DNA of 7,256 nt from Helicobacteraceae bacterium UBA6016 (lineage in GTDB: Bacteria > Campylobacterota > Campylobacteria > Campylobacterales > UBA6016), in the NCBI GenBank assembly GCA_002428055.1, contig DIZY01000029.1, positions 5,224-12,479 of the forward strand. The letters run 5' to 3'. A model generated the notes under the pieces. That model searched no databases. It was not told the DNA's origin and was given only the letters and a program-made list of their open reading frames with translations. The translations under genes and the position numbers were made by a program. Shown here one piece after another: positions 1 through 5,490 of the stretch (positions are counted from its first letter, which is position 1; each line of letters starts with the position of its first letter).

Positions 1-749
1 ACTCTATTTTCACCGTACGCCGCATCCAAAAACAGGCTATATCCGGCAGATCCGTTGGGTAGATACCCGGGTCCATATCCAGGGGCTTGGCTTGCGTTCA
101 CCCAACTATAAAAATTTCCGCTCTTGCCGACATACATCGGGTAGCCGTCGTTTCCATAAACAGAGACGCTAGCGGTGATGCTAAAATCATCTTTTTTGTA
201 TGCGGTATTTGCCGTAGCATATGCACCGCTCTTATTCTCTCCTTGGTAACTTGCAGAGAGGGCTATACTGCTGCTTTCACTCTTAGTGACTATATTGATA
301 ACGCCAAATATAGCATTTTCGCCGTAAACGGCGGAGTCCGGACCTCTTATTATCTCTATTCTGTCTATCTGGTCAACAAGAATAGGGAGAGCCATAGTGG
401 TTCTTCCCCATATCGAACCGCTAGCAATCTGCGAACTAACTGCTCTTCCGTTGATAAGCCACTTGATTTTAACGCCCTGTCCGCCGTATACGGCCCCGCT
501 TCCCCGAAGAGCATTCACGGAACTTTCCATTCCAACTATCATATCTAGCGCATTTGGCTGAGCAAGACTCATAATGCCAAACGCCTTTAACTCTTCACCT
601 TTTATAATACTTACAGTACCGGGCACATAATCTGCATTTACCCTAGTCTTCGTAGCAATCTCAGTGGTCTCTTCCAACGCTTTTGCCAACTCGTCTTCTG
701 CATAAAGCACACAAACAGCAACTGCCGACAATAACAAAAATCGCTTCAC
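1..749 (-). CDS. TonB-dependent outer-membrane receptor, N-terminal part (runs off left edge)
   Basis: This is the first 249 codons of a TonB-dependent receptor, a beta-barrel that imports scarce ligands such as iron chelates or cobalamin using energy from TonB-ExbB-ExbD. Residues 1-17 form a Sec signal peptide (MKRFLLLSAV, then a hydrophobic stretch ending LYA before EDE). Residues ~33-155 are the plug domain: it contains VPGTVSIIKGEEL, LINGR at 98-102, and the plug-end signature DRIEIIRGPDSAVYGENA followed by FGVINIVTK (~129-156). The first barrel strands follow. The start is GTG at 749: GAGGAG lies 6 nt upstream, and there is an in-frame TAA shortly before it. No internal stop is seen. Most of the barrel is outside the window, so the substrate cannot be read; a Fur-like site upstream hints at iron (inference). 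It is divergent from the chemoreceptor gene. Confidence 0.93.
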   Translation of the reverse strand, partial: MKRFLLLSAVAVCVLYAEDELAKALEETTEIATKTRVNADYVPGTVSIIKGEELKAFGIMSLAQPNALDMIVGMESSVNALRGSGAVYGGQGVKIKWLINGRAVSSQIASGSIWGRTTMALPILVDQIDRIEIIRGPDSAVYGENAIFGVINIVTKSESSSIALSASYQGENKSGAYATANTAYKKDDFSITASVSVYGNDGYPMYVGKSGNFYSWVNASQAPGYGPGYLPNGSAGYSLFLDAAYGENR

Positions 750-791
750 CGCTATCTCCTCTACTGTTTATTGATAGTGTATTCTCAAAAA

Positions 792-820
792 ATTATAGAT
801 TTTACTGATAAAAAAATTAA
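792..820 (-). promoter_or_regulatory. Putative sigma-70 promoter of the TonB-dependent receptor
   Basis: On the minus strand a perfect TATAAT lies at 797-792. The region 17 bp upstream (820-815) reads TTAATT within a T-rich stretch, typical of Campylobacterota promoters, where the -35 box is weak. Transcription would start near 785, giving a leader of about 36 nt that contains the GAGGAG ribosome site. Confidence 0.45.
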
Positions 821-825
821 TTATC
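807..825. promoter_or_regulatory. Fur-box-like 19-bp palindrome
   Basis: The 19-mer GATAAAAAAATTAATTATC has the inverted ends GATAA/TTATC at the spacing of the classical E. coli Fur consensus (GATAATGATAATCATTATC) and agrees with it at 14 of 19 positions by my count. It covers the -35 side of the receptor promoter, where bound Fur would repress. The surroundings are very AT-rich and Campylobacterota Fur sites can deviate from the E. coli consensus, so this is a candidate only. Confidence 0.35.
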
Positions 826-897
826 CAAATAATGCGAAATGCCACCAAAAAGCAACAAAACAAGCAGATAGCATAACAAATTATTATTTCTTATTTA

Positions 898-936
898 TAT
901 AATTTATATCACAATTAATAATAAATTCATCATAAT
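898..936 (+). promoter_or_regulatory. Candidate promoter region of the chemoreceptor gene
   Basis: Two -10-like hexamers face the chemoreceptor: TATAAT at 898-903, preceded by a T-rich tract (881-895), and CATAAT at 931-936. They would give leaders of roughly 65 and 32 nt. No convincing -35 hexamer, sigma-54 (GG-N10-GC) or sigma-28 signature was seen. Which one is used cannot be decided by eye. Confidence 0.3.
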
Positions 937-975
937 ACAAAATACAGACATTTATTAAAACAAAAGGATACCAGA

Positions 976-2577
976 GTGTTTTCCACTATAAAATCAAAGT
1001 TAATGTTACTTTTGGGAGTTCTTGTTCTAGGATTTGCAACACTTGGAATATTGGCAGTCAAGGGCAATGGTGACTCACAAAAAACAATAGAGCGAATGGT
1101 GATGCTGGGTGAGATAGAAACTGCAGAAGCTAAAATCATGATGGATCTCAGAGGCTACCAACTCTTATTTGAAGATAGATTTGCAGAAGGATATGAAAAT
1201 AATTACAGCTTTTTTACAAAACAACTAGAATTATTGCTCGCTAGCGCAAGAAGCGAATCTAGTAAGGCAAAAATCAAAGAAGTGCTCTCTCTTGCAAAAG
1301 AGTGGAAAGAGGGTAATGCGCCAAGAGTAGAGATGCTCAAAAAATATAAAAAAGAGATAACTAGCGAGACCTTTACAGCTTCAGAAGACGGCAAAAAACT
1401 GGCCGAACTTACGAAACTATCCGCAGACAGATACAAAGTTATCGGTGAAAAACTGCATATCTTGCAAGAAGATATGCAAAAAAGAAATATAGATAGTATA
1501 AATAGCAATGCGATTCTGAGCGAAGTCTTGCTCGCTATCGTATTTTTGATATTCGTAGCAATATTTTGGATAGTCGTCAAGTCGATAGACTCTTCTACCC
1601 GCGCCGCAAAAGCAGGCTGTGACAAAATCATACACACAAAAGATTTGACACAAAAAATAACTACCGACGCAAACGATGAAATAGCAGATTCTATGTCGCA
1701 AGTAAATAAGCTTATCTCAGAACTCTCAAATATTTTGGATGGAGCAAAAAGGTCTGCAGCAGAAAATGCATCAGTTGCAGAAGAGCTTTCAGCCACAAGT
1801 CTACAAATAGGCGGCAGAACAGAGGATACCGCAAGAGCTGTTGAAGAAACAAAGCAAGTAACACAGAGTGTCGCAAGCATACTATTGGACGGTCAGGAAA
1901 ACTCAAAAAGAGCAGGCATCCAAATACAAAACGCATCAAAAGAAGTATCCAGCGCAGCAAGAGATGTGCTGGATGTATCAAGCTCTCTTCAGTCAATAGT
2001 CGGCGAGCAAATGGATCTATCAGAAAGGCTAGAGAGGCTTTCGACGGAAGCTGAACAGGTCAAATCGGTACTATCGGTAATATCTGACATAGCAGAACAA
2101 ACAAATCTTCTTGCCCTTAATGCGGCGATAGAAGCGGCGCGGGCAGGCGAGCACGGTAGAGGGTTTGCGGTTGTTGCCGATGAGGTACGAAAACTAGCGG
2201 AGAGAACTCAGAAAAGTTTGAGCGAGTCAAACGCAACAGTGTCTGTAATAGTCCAGTCCGTCAATGACGCTACAGAAATAATGTCAAGAAGCGCAAAAAA
2301 TATACAAGAGCTTGGCGAAAAATCACAAACCGTAGAACACACTATGAAAAATACGGTAAAAACAATAACAAATGCCGCAGAGATAGCTTCACAAACCGCA
2401 AAAGATGCAGAGATAGGAAACGAAAAAACAAAAGAGGTTATTGCTCAAATAATAATGATTAGTGAGCTATCGACCACAAATGCAAGAAGTGTCGAAGAGA
2501 TAGCCTCAGCCGCAGAGCATCTAGCAAAACTATCAGATAGCCTTAGCGCTTCTCTTTCGCAGTTTAGAACAAAATAA
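976..2577 (+). CDS. Methyl-accepting chemotaxis protein (transmembrane chemoreceptor)
   Basis: A complete 533-aa inner-membrane chemoreceptor that controls CheA through CheW to bias flagellar rotation. Order: transmembrane helix 1 (~8-28); periplasmic mostly helical ligand region (~29-180), resembling a four-helix-bundle sensor; transmembrane helix 2 (~181-201); a HAMP-like segment (~202-258) in which the second half is recognisable (DLTQKI, NDEIADS) but the usual proline after the membrane is missing; then a long coiled-coil signalling domain (~260-530). The hairpin tip is the invariant EQTNLLALNAAIEAARAGE / HGRGFAVVADEVRKLAERT block at ~374-411, where CheA and CheW bind. Ala/Glu-rich heptads on both arms are the likely methylation regions. 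There is no C-terminal CheR-tethering pentapeptide; the protein ends LSQFRTK. The start is GTG with AAGGA 7 nt upstream. The ligand is unknown. Confidence 0.96.
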   Translation: MFSTIKSKLMLLLGVLVLGFATLGILAVKGNGDSQKTIERMVMLGEIETAEAKIMMDLRGYQLLFEDRFAEGYENNYSFFTKQLELLLASARSESSKAKIKEVLSLAKEWKEGNAPRVEMLKKYKKEITSETFTASEDGKKLAELTKLSADRYKVIGEKLHILQEDMQKRNIDSINSNAILSEVLLAIVFLIFVAIFWIVVKSIDSSTRAAKAGCDKIIHTKDLTQKITTDANDEIADSMSQVNKLISELSNILDGAKRSAAENASVAEELSATSLQIGGRTEDTARAVEETKQVTQSVASILLDGQENSKRAGIQIQNASKEVSSAARDVLDVSSSLQSIVGEQMDLSERLERLSTEAEQVKSVLSVISDIAEQTNLLALNAAIEAARAGEHGRGFAVVADEVRKLAERTQKSLSESNATVSVIVQSVNDATEIMSRSAKNIQELGEKSQTVEHTMKNTVKTITNAAEIASQTAKDAEIGNEKTKEVIAQIIMISELSTTNARSVEEIASAAEHLAKLSDSLSASLSQFRTK

Positions 2578-2579
2578 AC

Positions 2580-2588
2580 GGGGGGGGG
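2580..2588. repeat. Poly-G tract, nine G
   Basis: Nine consecutive G residues lie between the chemoreceptor stop (2575-2577) and the queE stop (2589-2591). Both genes are already terminated, so length changes would not alter either reading frame, though they could alter the terminator stem. Runs of this length are slippage-prone and are used for phase variation in Campylobacter. Confidence 0.95.
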
Positions 2589-2606
2589 TTAAACCCCTCT
2601 TTTTTT
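2585..2606 (+). terminator. Rho-independent terminator of the chemoreceptor gene
   Basis: GGGG-TTAAA-CCCC is followed by TCTTTTTTT (T-run 2600-2606). The 4-bp G-C stem is short, but the G-tract allows several registers. It overlaps the last codons and stop of convergent queE. Read on the minus strand, the same hairpin is followed by a C-run and then TTTATTTT, so it could also weakly stop the queE operon. Confidence 0.6.
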
Positions 2607-3311
2607 ATCAAACACCCTGATATGCACACGATCAGAGTAACAATACCTCTCCTCGACGCAAAACTCAAACACGCTTTTTGCATTCCCCAAAAGCTCCTCT
2701 TTTGAAGCTCCAAGCGGCATACAGTAGATGTTTTGTGGCACTATCCCAAACTCGTTTTTTAGCTCGTCTATCTCTTCCTTTGCTTTGCCGGAAGCCACCA
2801 TATCGGCATCAAGTACAAATTTGAAAAAATGGTTTGAGTGTTTGATGAAAGAGGTAAGTGCGGCGGGGTTTATTCTGCTCTCTTTTGCCTCACCGCTGTT
2901 TGAGAGCTTGACCGATAGGGCGTATACAAAATTAGCAAATGGTGCAAAACCGAAATCTATCTCTTTTGTAGCGTTGGTCTCCACACTTACAAGCGTACCG
3001 CTTGCCGCTAGATACTCGGCAAACTCTCTAAACTCCGCATCTTTGAACCAAAGCGTAGGCTCTCCGCCCGTAAGTACCGTATCTGCATATAGGTACGGCT
3101 TTTTAAATTCATATTCGGCTATCAATCTTTTTGTATCATACTTACCCCACGACTCCCGAAAAGACGCATCCACGGCGTAATAACTATCACACTTGCCGCC
3201 AAACCCTTCACAGCGGAGGTTGCATCCGCCAAAACGGACAAATACGCTAGGTCGCCCCGCATATCTACCCTCCCCTTGCAATGAGTAAAAAATTTCCGAT
3301 ACGCTAAGCAT
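2589..3311 (-). CDS. queE: 7-carboxy-7-deazaguanine synthase (radical SAM)
   Basis: The 240-aa QueE converts 6-carboxy-tetrahydropterin to 7-carboxy-7-deazaguanine, using S-adenosylmethionine and a [4Fe-4S] cluster, in the cytosolic route to preQ0 and queuosine. Signs of the family: N-terminal EIFYSLQGEG with GRPSVFVRFGGCNLRC; cluster cysteines C30, C34 and C41 followed by DS; the SAM-binding LTGGEPTLW (~80-88); VETN; and the C-terminal RVHIRVFDK. Cysteine spacing is CX3CX6C rather than the common CX3CX2C; spacing is known to vary in QueE. The ATG start follows AAGGTGA by 3 nt. It begins 10 bp after the ywbE-like stop, so it is probably the last gene of the rhlE operon. No other queuosine genes are in view. 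Confidence 0.93.
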   Translation of the reverse strand: MLSVSEIFYSLQGEGRYAGRPSVFVRFGGCNLRCEGFGGKCDSYYAVDASFRESWGKYDTKRLIAEYEFKKPYLYADTVLTGGEPTLWFKDAEFREFAEYLAASGTLVSVETNATKEIDFGFAPFANFVYALSVKLSNSGEAKESRINPAALTSFIKHSNHFFKFVLDADMVASGKAKEEIDELKNEFGIVPQNIYCMPLGASKEELLGNAKSVFEFCVEERYCYSDRVHIRVFDKKRGV

Positions 3312-3321
3312 TTATCACCTT

Positions 3322-3513
3322 TTAGAGGATTTCCTTAACCCGTCCTACTTCGCCGCTCATTAGCCGTACTTTGATACCGTGCGGATGAGTGGGCGAATTT
3401 GTCAGTAGGTCTTTTACTATGCCTTCAGTCAGTTTGCCCGTGCGTTGGTCGGCTTTGAGGACTATACGAACTTTGATGCCGCTTTTGACATCGGCTCTTC
3501 TAGTGCCGTCCAT
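3322..3513 (-). CDS. ywbE: YwbE family protein (DUF2196), unknown function
   Basis: A 63-aa basic protein matching the small YwbE family throughout: KVRIVLKADQRTGKLTEGIV, then LLTNSPTHPHGIKVRL and GEVGRVKEIL. The family has no established function; it is a compact, probably all-beta domain (inference). I chose the ATG at 3513 because MDGTRRADVKSG aligns with the usual family N-terminus. The reading frame stays open upstream to 3657, but those residues are alanine/glutamate-rich and are only an alternate frame of the helicase Gly/Arg tail. An ATG at 3537 is a possible longer start. The gene overlaps the end of the helicase gene by 14 nt and is followed after 10 nt by queE, so it is very likely co-translated with both. 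Its pairing with an RNA helicase suggests an RNA-related role, unproven. Confidence 0.85.
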   Translation of the reverse strand: MDGTRRADVKSGIKVRIVLKADQRTGKLTEGIVKDLLTNSPTHPHGIKVRLMSGEVGRVKEIL

Positions 3514-4825
3514 CTTTGTCTCTTCTTTTTGGCTCATGTCGCCCGCTATCTCTTTTTTGAGGAGCTCTGCCTTGTGCGCTTCTTCCACTGCCTCCGTTGC
3601 CGCTTCCAGTTCTGCCGCCGCCGTTGCCGCCACGACCGCCGCCGCTACTTCCGCCACCGCCTCTTTTTATCGGTTCCGCTTTGATATTCGGGTCAGGCTC
3701 GAAGCCCTCTATCGTGCTTTTGTCAAGCTCTTTTTTGATTAGCTTCTCAATGCCCCTCATATACTCAAACTCATCCACGCAAACAAGAGAAAGAGCCTCG
3801 CCCTCGCATCCGGCTCGCCCGGTTCTACCTATACGATGCACATAATCCTCCGAAATATTCGGCAGTTCAAAGTTGATAACATGAGGCAGAGCGTCTATGT
3901 CGATACCACGCGCCGCAATGTCGGTAGCCACAAGCACCCTGATAGCGCCTTGCTTGAAATCAGCAAGCGCTTTTGTTCGTGCGGCTTGGCTTTTATTGCC
4001 GTGTATCGCCGATGAGGTGATTTTGCACTTCTCGAGATATTCGCTTAGTTTGTTCGCCCCATGCTTCGTCCTCGTAAAGACAAGCACCTGCTCCCAGTTG
4101 TTTTTTTCTATCAAGTGGCTAAGAAGTGCGCTTTTTCGCTTGCAATCCACCAAAAGCACGCTCTGCTTGACAAGTTCGCTAGATGTATTTCGTCTTGCCA
4201 CTTCGACCTCTGCTGGGTTTTTGAGAAGTGTATTTGCAAGGATTTTTATCTCATCCGAGTATGTAGCCGAAAAGAGGAGATTTTGTCTTTTTTTCGGTAG
4301 CAGTTCGATGACTTTTTTGATGTCCCTGATGAAGCCCATGTCAAGCATTCTGTCGGCCTCATCAAGCACAAATATCTCAACGGCTCCAAGGTCTACGGTG
4401 CCTTGTCCGATATGATCAAGCAGTCTTCCCGGAGTCGCTATGAGTATATCAACGCCGCTTCTAAGAGCCGCCATTTGAGGATTGATACCCACGCCACCGT
4501 ATACTATAGTGCTTTTGAGCGTCAAATATTTGCCGTATGTCTTTACACTCTCCCCAACTTGCGCCGCAAGCTCACGAGTAGGAGTAAGGATAAGTGCACG
4601 GATGCGTCTTTTTGGTTTTGCGGGAGGATTTTTGGAGAGTATTTCTAGCATAGGTAGCGTAAATCCGGCGGTCTTACCCGTACCCGTCTGCGCTCCCGCC
4701 AATATATCCCGTCCTTCGAGTATCACAGGAATAGCCTGCGCCTGCACGGGAGTCGGAGTCTCATATCCCTCGTCTTTGACGGCTTTTAGGATGTCTGCTG
4801 ATAGCTTTAGTTCTGAAAATAACAA
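3500..4825 (-). CDS. rhlE: ATP-dependent DEAD-box RNA helicase, RhlE type
   Basis: A 441-aa cytosolic RNA helicase that unwinds short RNA duplexes, in ribosome assembly or mRNA turnover. The motifs are all present in order: Q motif PTPVQAQAIP (24-33), motif I AQTGTGKT (45-52), Ia PTRELAAQ (82-89), Ib TPGR (131-134), II DEAD (155-158), III SAT (186-188), IV VLVFTRTK (247-254), V ATDIAARGIDID (300-311), VI HRIGRTGRAG (330-339). The segment after the core, EGFEPDPNIKAEPI, is characteristic of RhlE. Residues ~388-441 are a Gly/Arg/Ser-rich RGG-like basic tail expected to bind RNA without sequence specificity. The start is TTG, with AAGGA 9 nt upstream; it aligns with the usual RhlE N-terminus (xFSELxLSxxIL). 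It is the first gene of a probable rhlE-ywbE-queE operon, with the tail codons overlapping ywbE. Confidence 0.95.
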   Translation of the reverse strand: MLFSELKLSADILKAVKDEGYETPTPVQAQAIPVILEGRDILAGAQTGTGKTAGFTLPMLEILSKNPPAKPKRRIRALILTPTRELAAQVGESVKTYGKYLTLKSTIVYGGVGINPQMAALRSGVDILIATPGRLLDHIGQGTVDLGAVEIFVLDEADRMLDMGFIRDIKKVIELLPKKRQNLLFSATYSDEIKILANTLLKNPAEVEVARRNTSSELVKQSVLLVDCKRKSALLSHLIEKNNWEQVLVFTRTKHGANKLSEYLEKCKITSSAIHGNKSQAARTKALADFKQGAIRVLVATDIAARGIDIDALPHVINFELPNISEDYVHRIGRTGRAGCEGEALSLVCVDEFEYMRGIEKLIKKELDKSTIEGFEPDPNIKAEPIKRGGGGSSGGGRGGNGGGRTGSGNGGSGRSAQGRAPQKRDSGRHEPKRRDKDGRH

Positions 4826-4847
4826 TTTTGATGTTCCTTTTTGGGTG

Positions 4848-4885
4848 AGCCTAACCAGAGGGTTAACTAGGGACGGTCTTAGGCT
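4848..4885 (-). promoter_or_regulatory. Stem-loop in the helicase leader next to the ribosome site
   Basis: Arms AGCCTAA (4848-4854) and TTAGGCT (4879-4885) pair perfectly over 7 bp with a 24-nt loop; inside, AACC/GGTT (4853-4856 and 4861-4864) offers an alternative small hairpin. The structure lies only a few nucleotides upstream of the helicase Shine-Dalgarno sequence (4839-4835), a position where folding could affect translation. The role is inferred; no known riboswitch family is recognised. Confidence 0.35.
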
Positions 4886-4938
4886 TGTGTGTTAAAGTGA
4901 AATGGCTGTAGGAGTTTTTCCAAGCAAGTTCGCATGAA

Positions 4939-4955
4939 GCGCCAACCGTAGGCGC
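4939..4955 (-). promoter_or_regulatory. GC-rich hairpin near the 5' end of the helicase leader
   Basis: GCGCC and GGCGC pair over 5 bp around a 7-nt loop. An alternative outer stem pairs AAGCG (4937-4941) with CGCTT (4959-4963). Relative to the proposed helicase promoter, it would sit about 15 nt from the transcript 5' end. On the plus strand it is followed closely by seven T (4962-4968) and so resembles a terminator, but no plus-strand gene precedes it; those T residues more likely serve the yaiI promoter. Confidence 0.35.
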
Positions 4956-4960
4956 AGTCG

Positions 4961-4989
4961 CTTTTTTTGTGAAAGCATTGTACCATAAT
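4961..4989 (+). promoter_or_regulatory. Candidate promoter of yaiI, overlapping the rhlE promoter
   Basis: CATAAT at 4984-4989 is preceded at about 17 bp by the T-run CTTTTT (4961-4966), the Campylobacterota-like pattern of a T-rich -35. The start point near 4996 leaves a leader of about 26 nt including GGGGGA. Its -10 lies within a few bases of the opposing rhlE -10, so the two promoters probably compete. Confidence 0.35.
4977..4985 (-). promoter_or_regulatory. Extended -10 promoter of the rhlE operon
   Basis: The minus strand reads TGGTACAAT, a TGn extended -10 followed by TACAAT (4982-4977). Only a weak T-rich -35 (around 5005-4999) is visible. Transcription would begin near 4970, giving a helicase leader of about 145 nt that contains both hairpins annotated here. 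The short in-frame ATG at 4978 lies within the -10 itself and so would not be in the transcript. Confidence 0.45.
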
Positions 4990-5021
4990 AGCGATACAAA
5001 AACAGATGGGGGATTTTTGGT

Positions 5022-5465
5022 TTGAGAGTTTTTATAGACGGCGACGCATTTCCAAACTTGCTAAAGCCGATAGTTTTGCGTGCGATAGAGAAAAAATCCC
5101 TCGAAACCATAGTCGTCTCAAACAAAAAAATCTTCATAGGCGAATCCAACCTCATCACCTATCATCTAGTAGAACAAGGCGCAGATGCGGCGGACAATCT
5201 GATAGCCGAAATGGTCGTGGAGGGCGAACTAGTCATAACCGCCGACATCCCACTGGCCGACAAAGTCATCGCCAAAAAAGCGCACGCAATAGACCACAGA
5301 GGCGAACTCTACAGCACTGAAAATATCAAACAGTATTTGGCGATGCGAAACCTAATGGACGAGATAAGAAGTATGGGGGAGATGACAAGAGGCCCTGCCC
5401 CATTTAGCAAAAAAGACATTCATGCGTTTTCAAACCAGTTGCAGAAGTTTTTGGCGAAGGTGTGA
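5022..5465 (+). CDS. yaiI: YaiI/YqxD family protein (UPF0178, DUF188)
   Basis: A complete 147-aa member of the UPF0178 family, which has a PIN/NYN-like fold suggestive of a metal-dependent nuclease but no firmly established function. Family hallmarks in order: N-terminal FIDGDAFPNLLKPI with acidic D6 and D8 (many relatives have DACP; here Cys is replaced by Phe); GADAADNLI with D55 and D58; GELVITADIPLADKVI; RGELYSTENI; the MRNLMDEIRSMGE segment; and the C-terminal GPAPFSKKDIHAFSNQL. The start is TTG at 5022 with GGGGGA ending 8 nt upstream; no in-frame ATG gives a family-like N-terminus. It stands alone, divergent from rhlE and convergent with the ParA-like gene, with 25 bp between the two stops. 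Confidence 0.92.
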   Translation: MRVFIDGDAFPNLLKPIVLRAIEKKSLETIVVSNKKIFIGESNLITYHLVEQGADAADNLIAEMVVEGELVITADIPLADKVIAKKAHAIDHRGELYSTENIKQYLAMRNLMDEIRSMGEMTRGPAPFSKKDIHAFSNQLQKFLAKV

Positions 5466-5490
5466 GGGTTTTGGCAATATAAAAAACCGC

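Noticed and set aside
87..548. Plus-strand 153-aa open frame
   Set aside because: It lies antisense to the TonB receptor, whose frame matches the plug domain throughout; this frame has no family-like content and no ribosome site.
901..927. AATTTAT/ATAAATT inverted repeat upstream of the chemoreceptor
   Set aside because: Seven A/T-only bases in a very AT-rich spacer are expected by chance.
3514..3657. Longer N-terminus for the YwbE-like protein
   Set aside because: The extra Ala/Glu-rich residues are the alternate frame of the helicase Gly/Arg tail; the family is normally about 65 residues.
3597..3845. Proline-rich plus-strand frame opposite the helicase tail
   Set aside because: It is the antisense reading of Gly codons in the RGG-like tail.
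4892..4978. 28-codon minus-strand frame upstream of rhlE as a leader peptide
   Set aside because: Its ATG lies inside the proposed rhlE -10 element and has no Shine-Dalgarno sequence; the composition looks like translated structured DNA.
5467..5488. GGTTTT/AAAACC hairpin between yaiI and the ParA-like gene as a bidirectional terminator
   Set aside because: The 6-bp stem has only two G-C pairs and no T-run follows on either strand.
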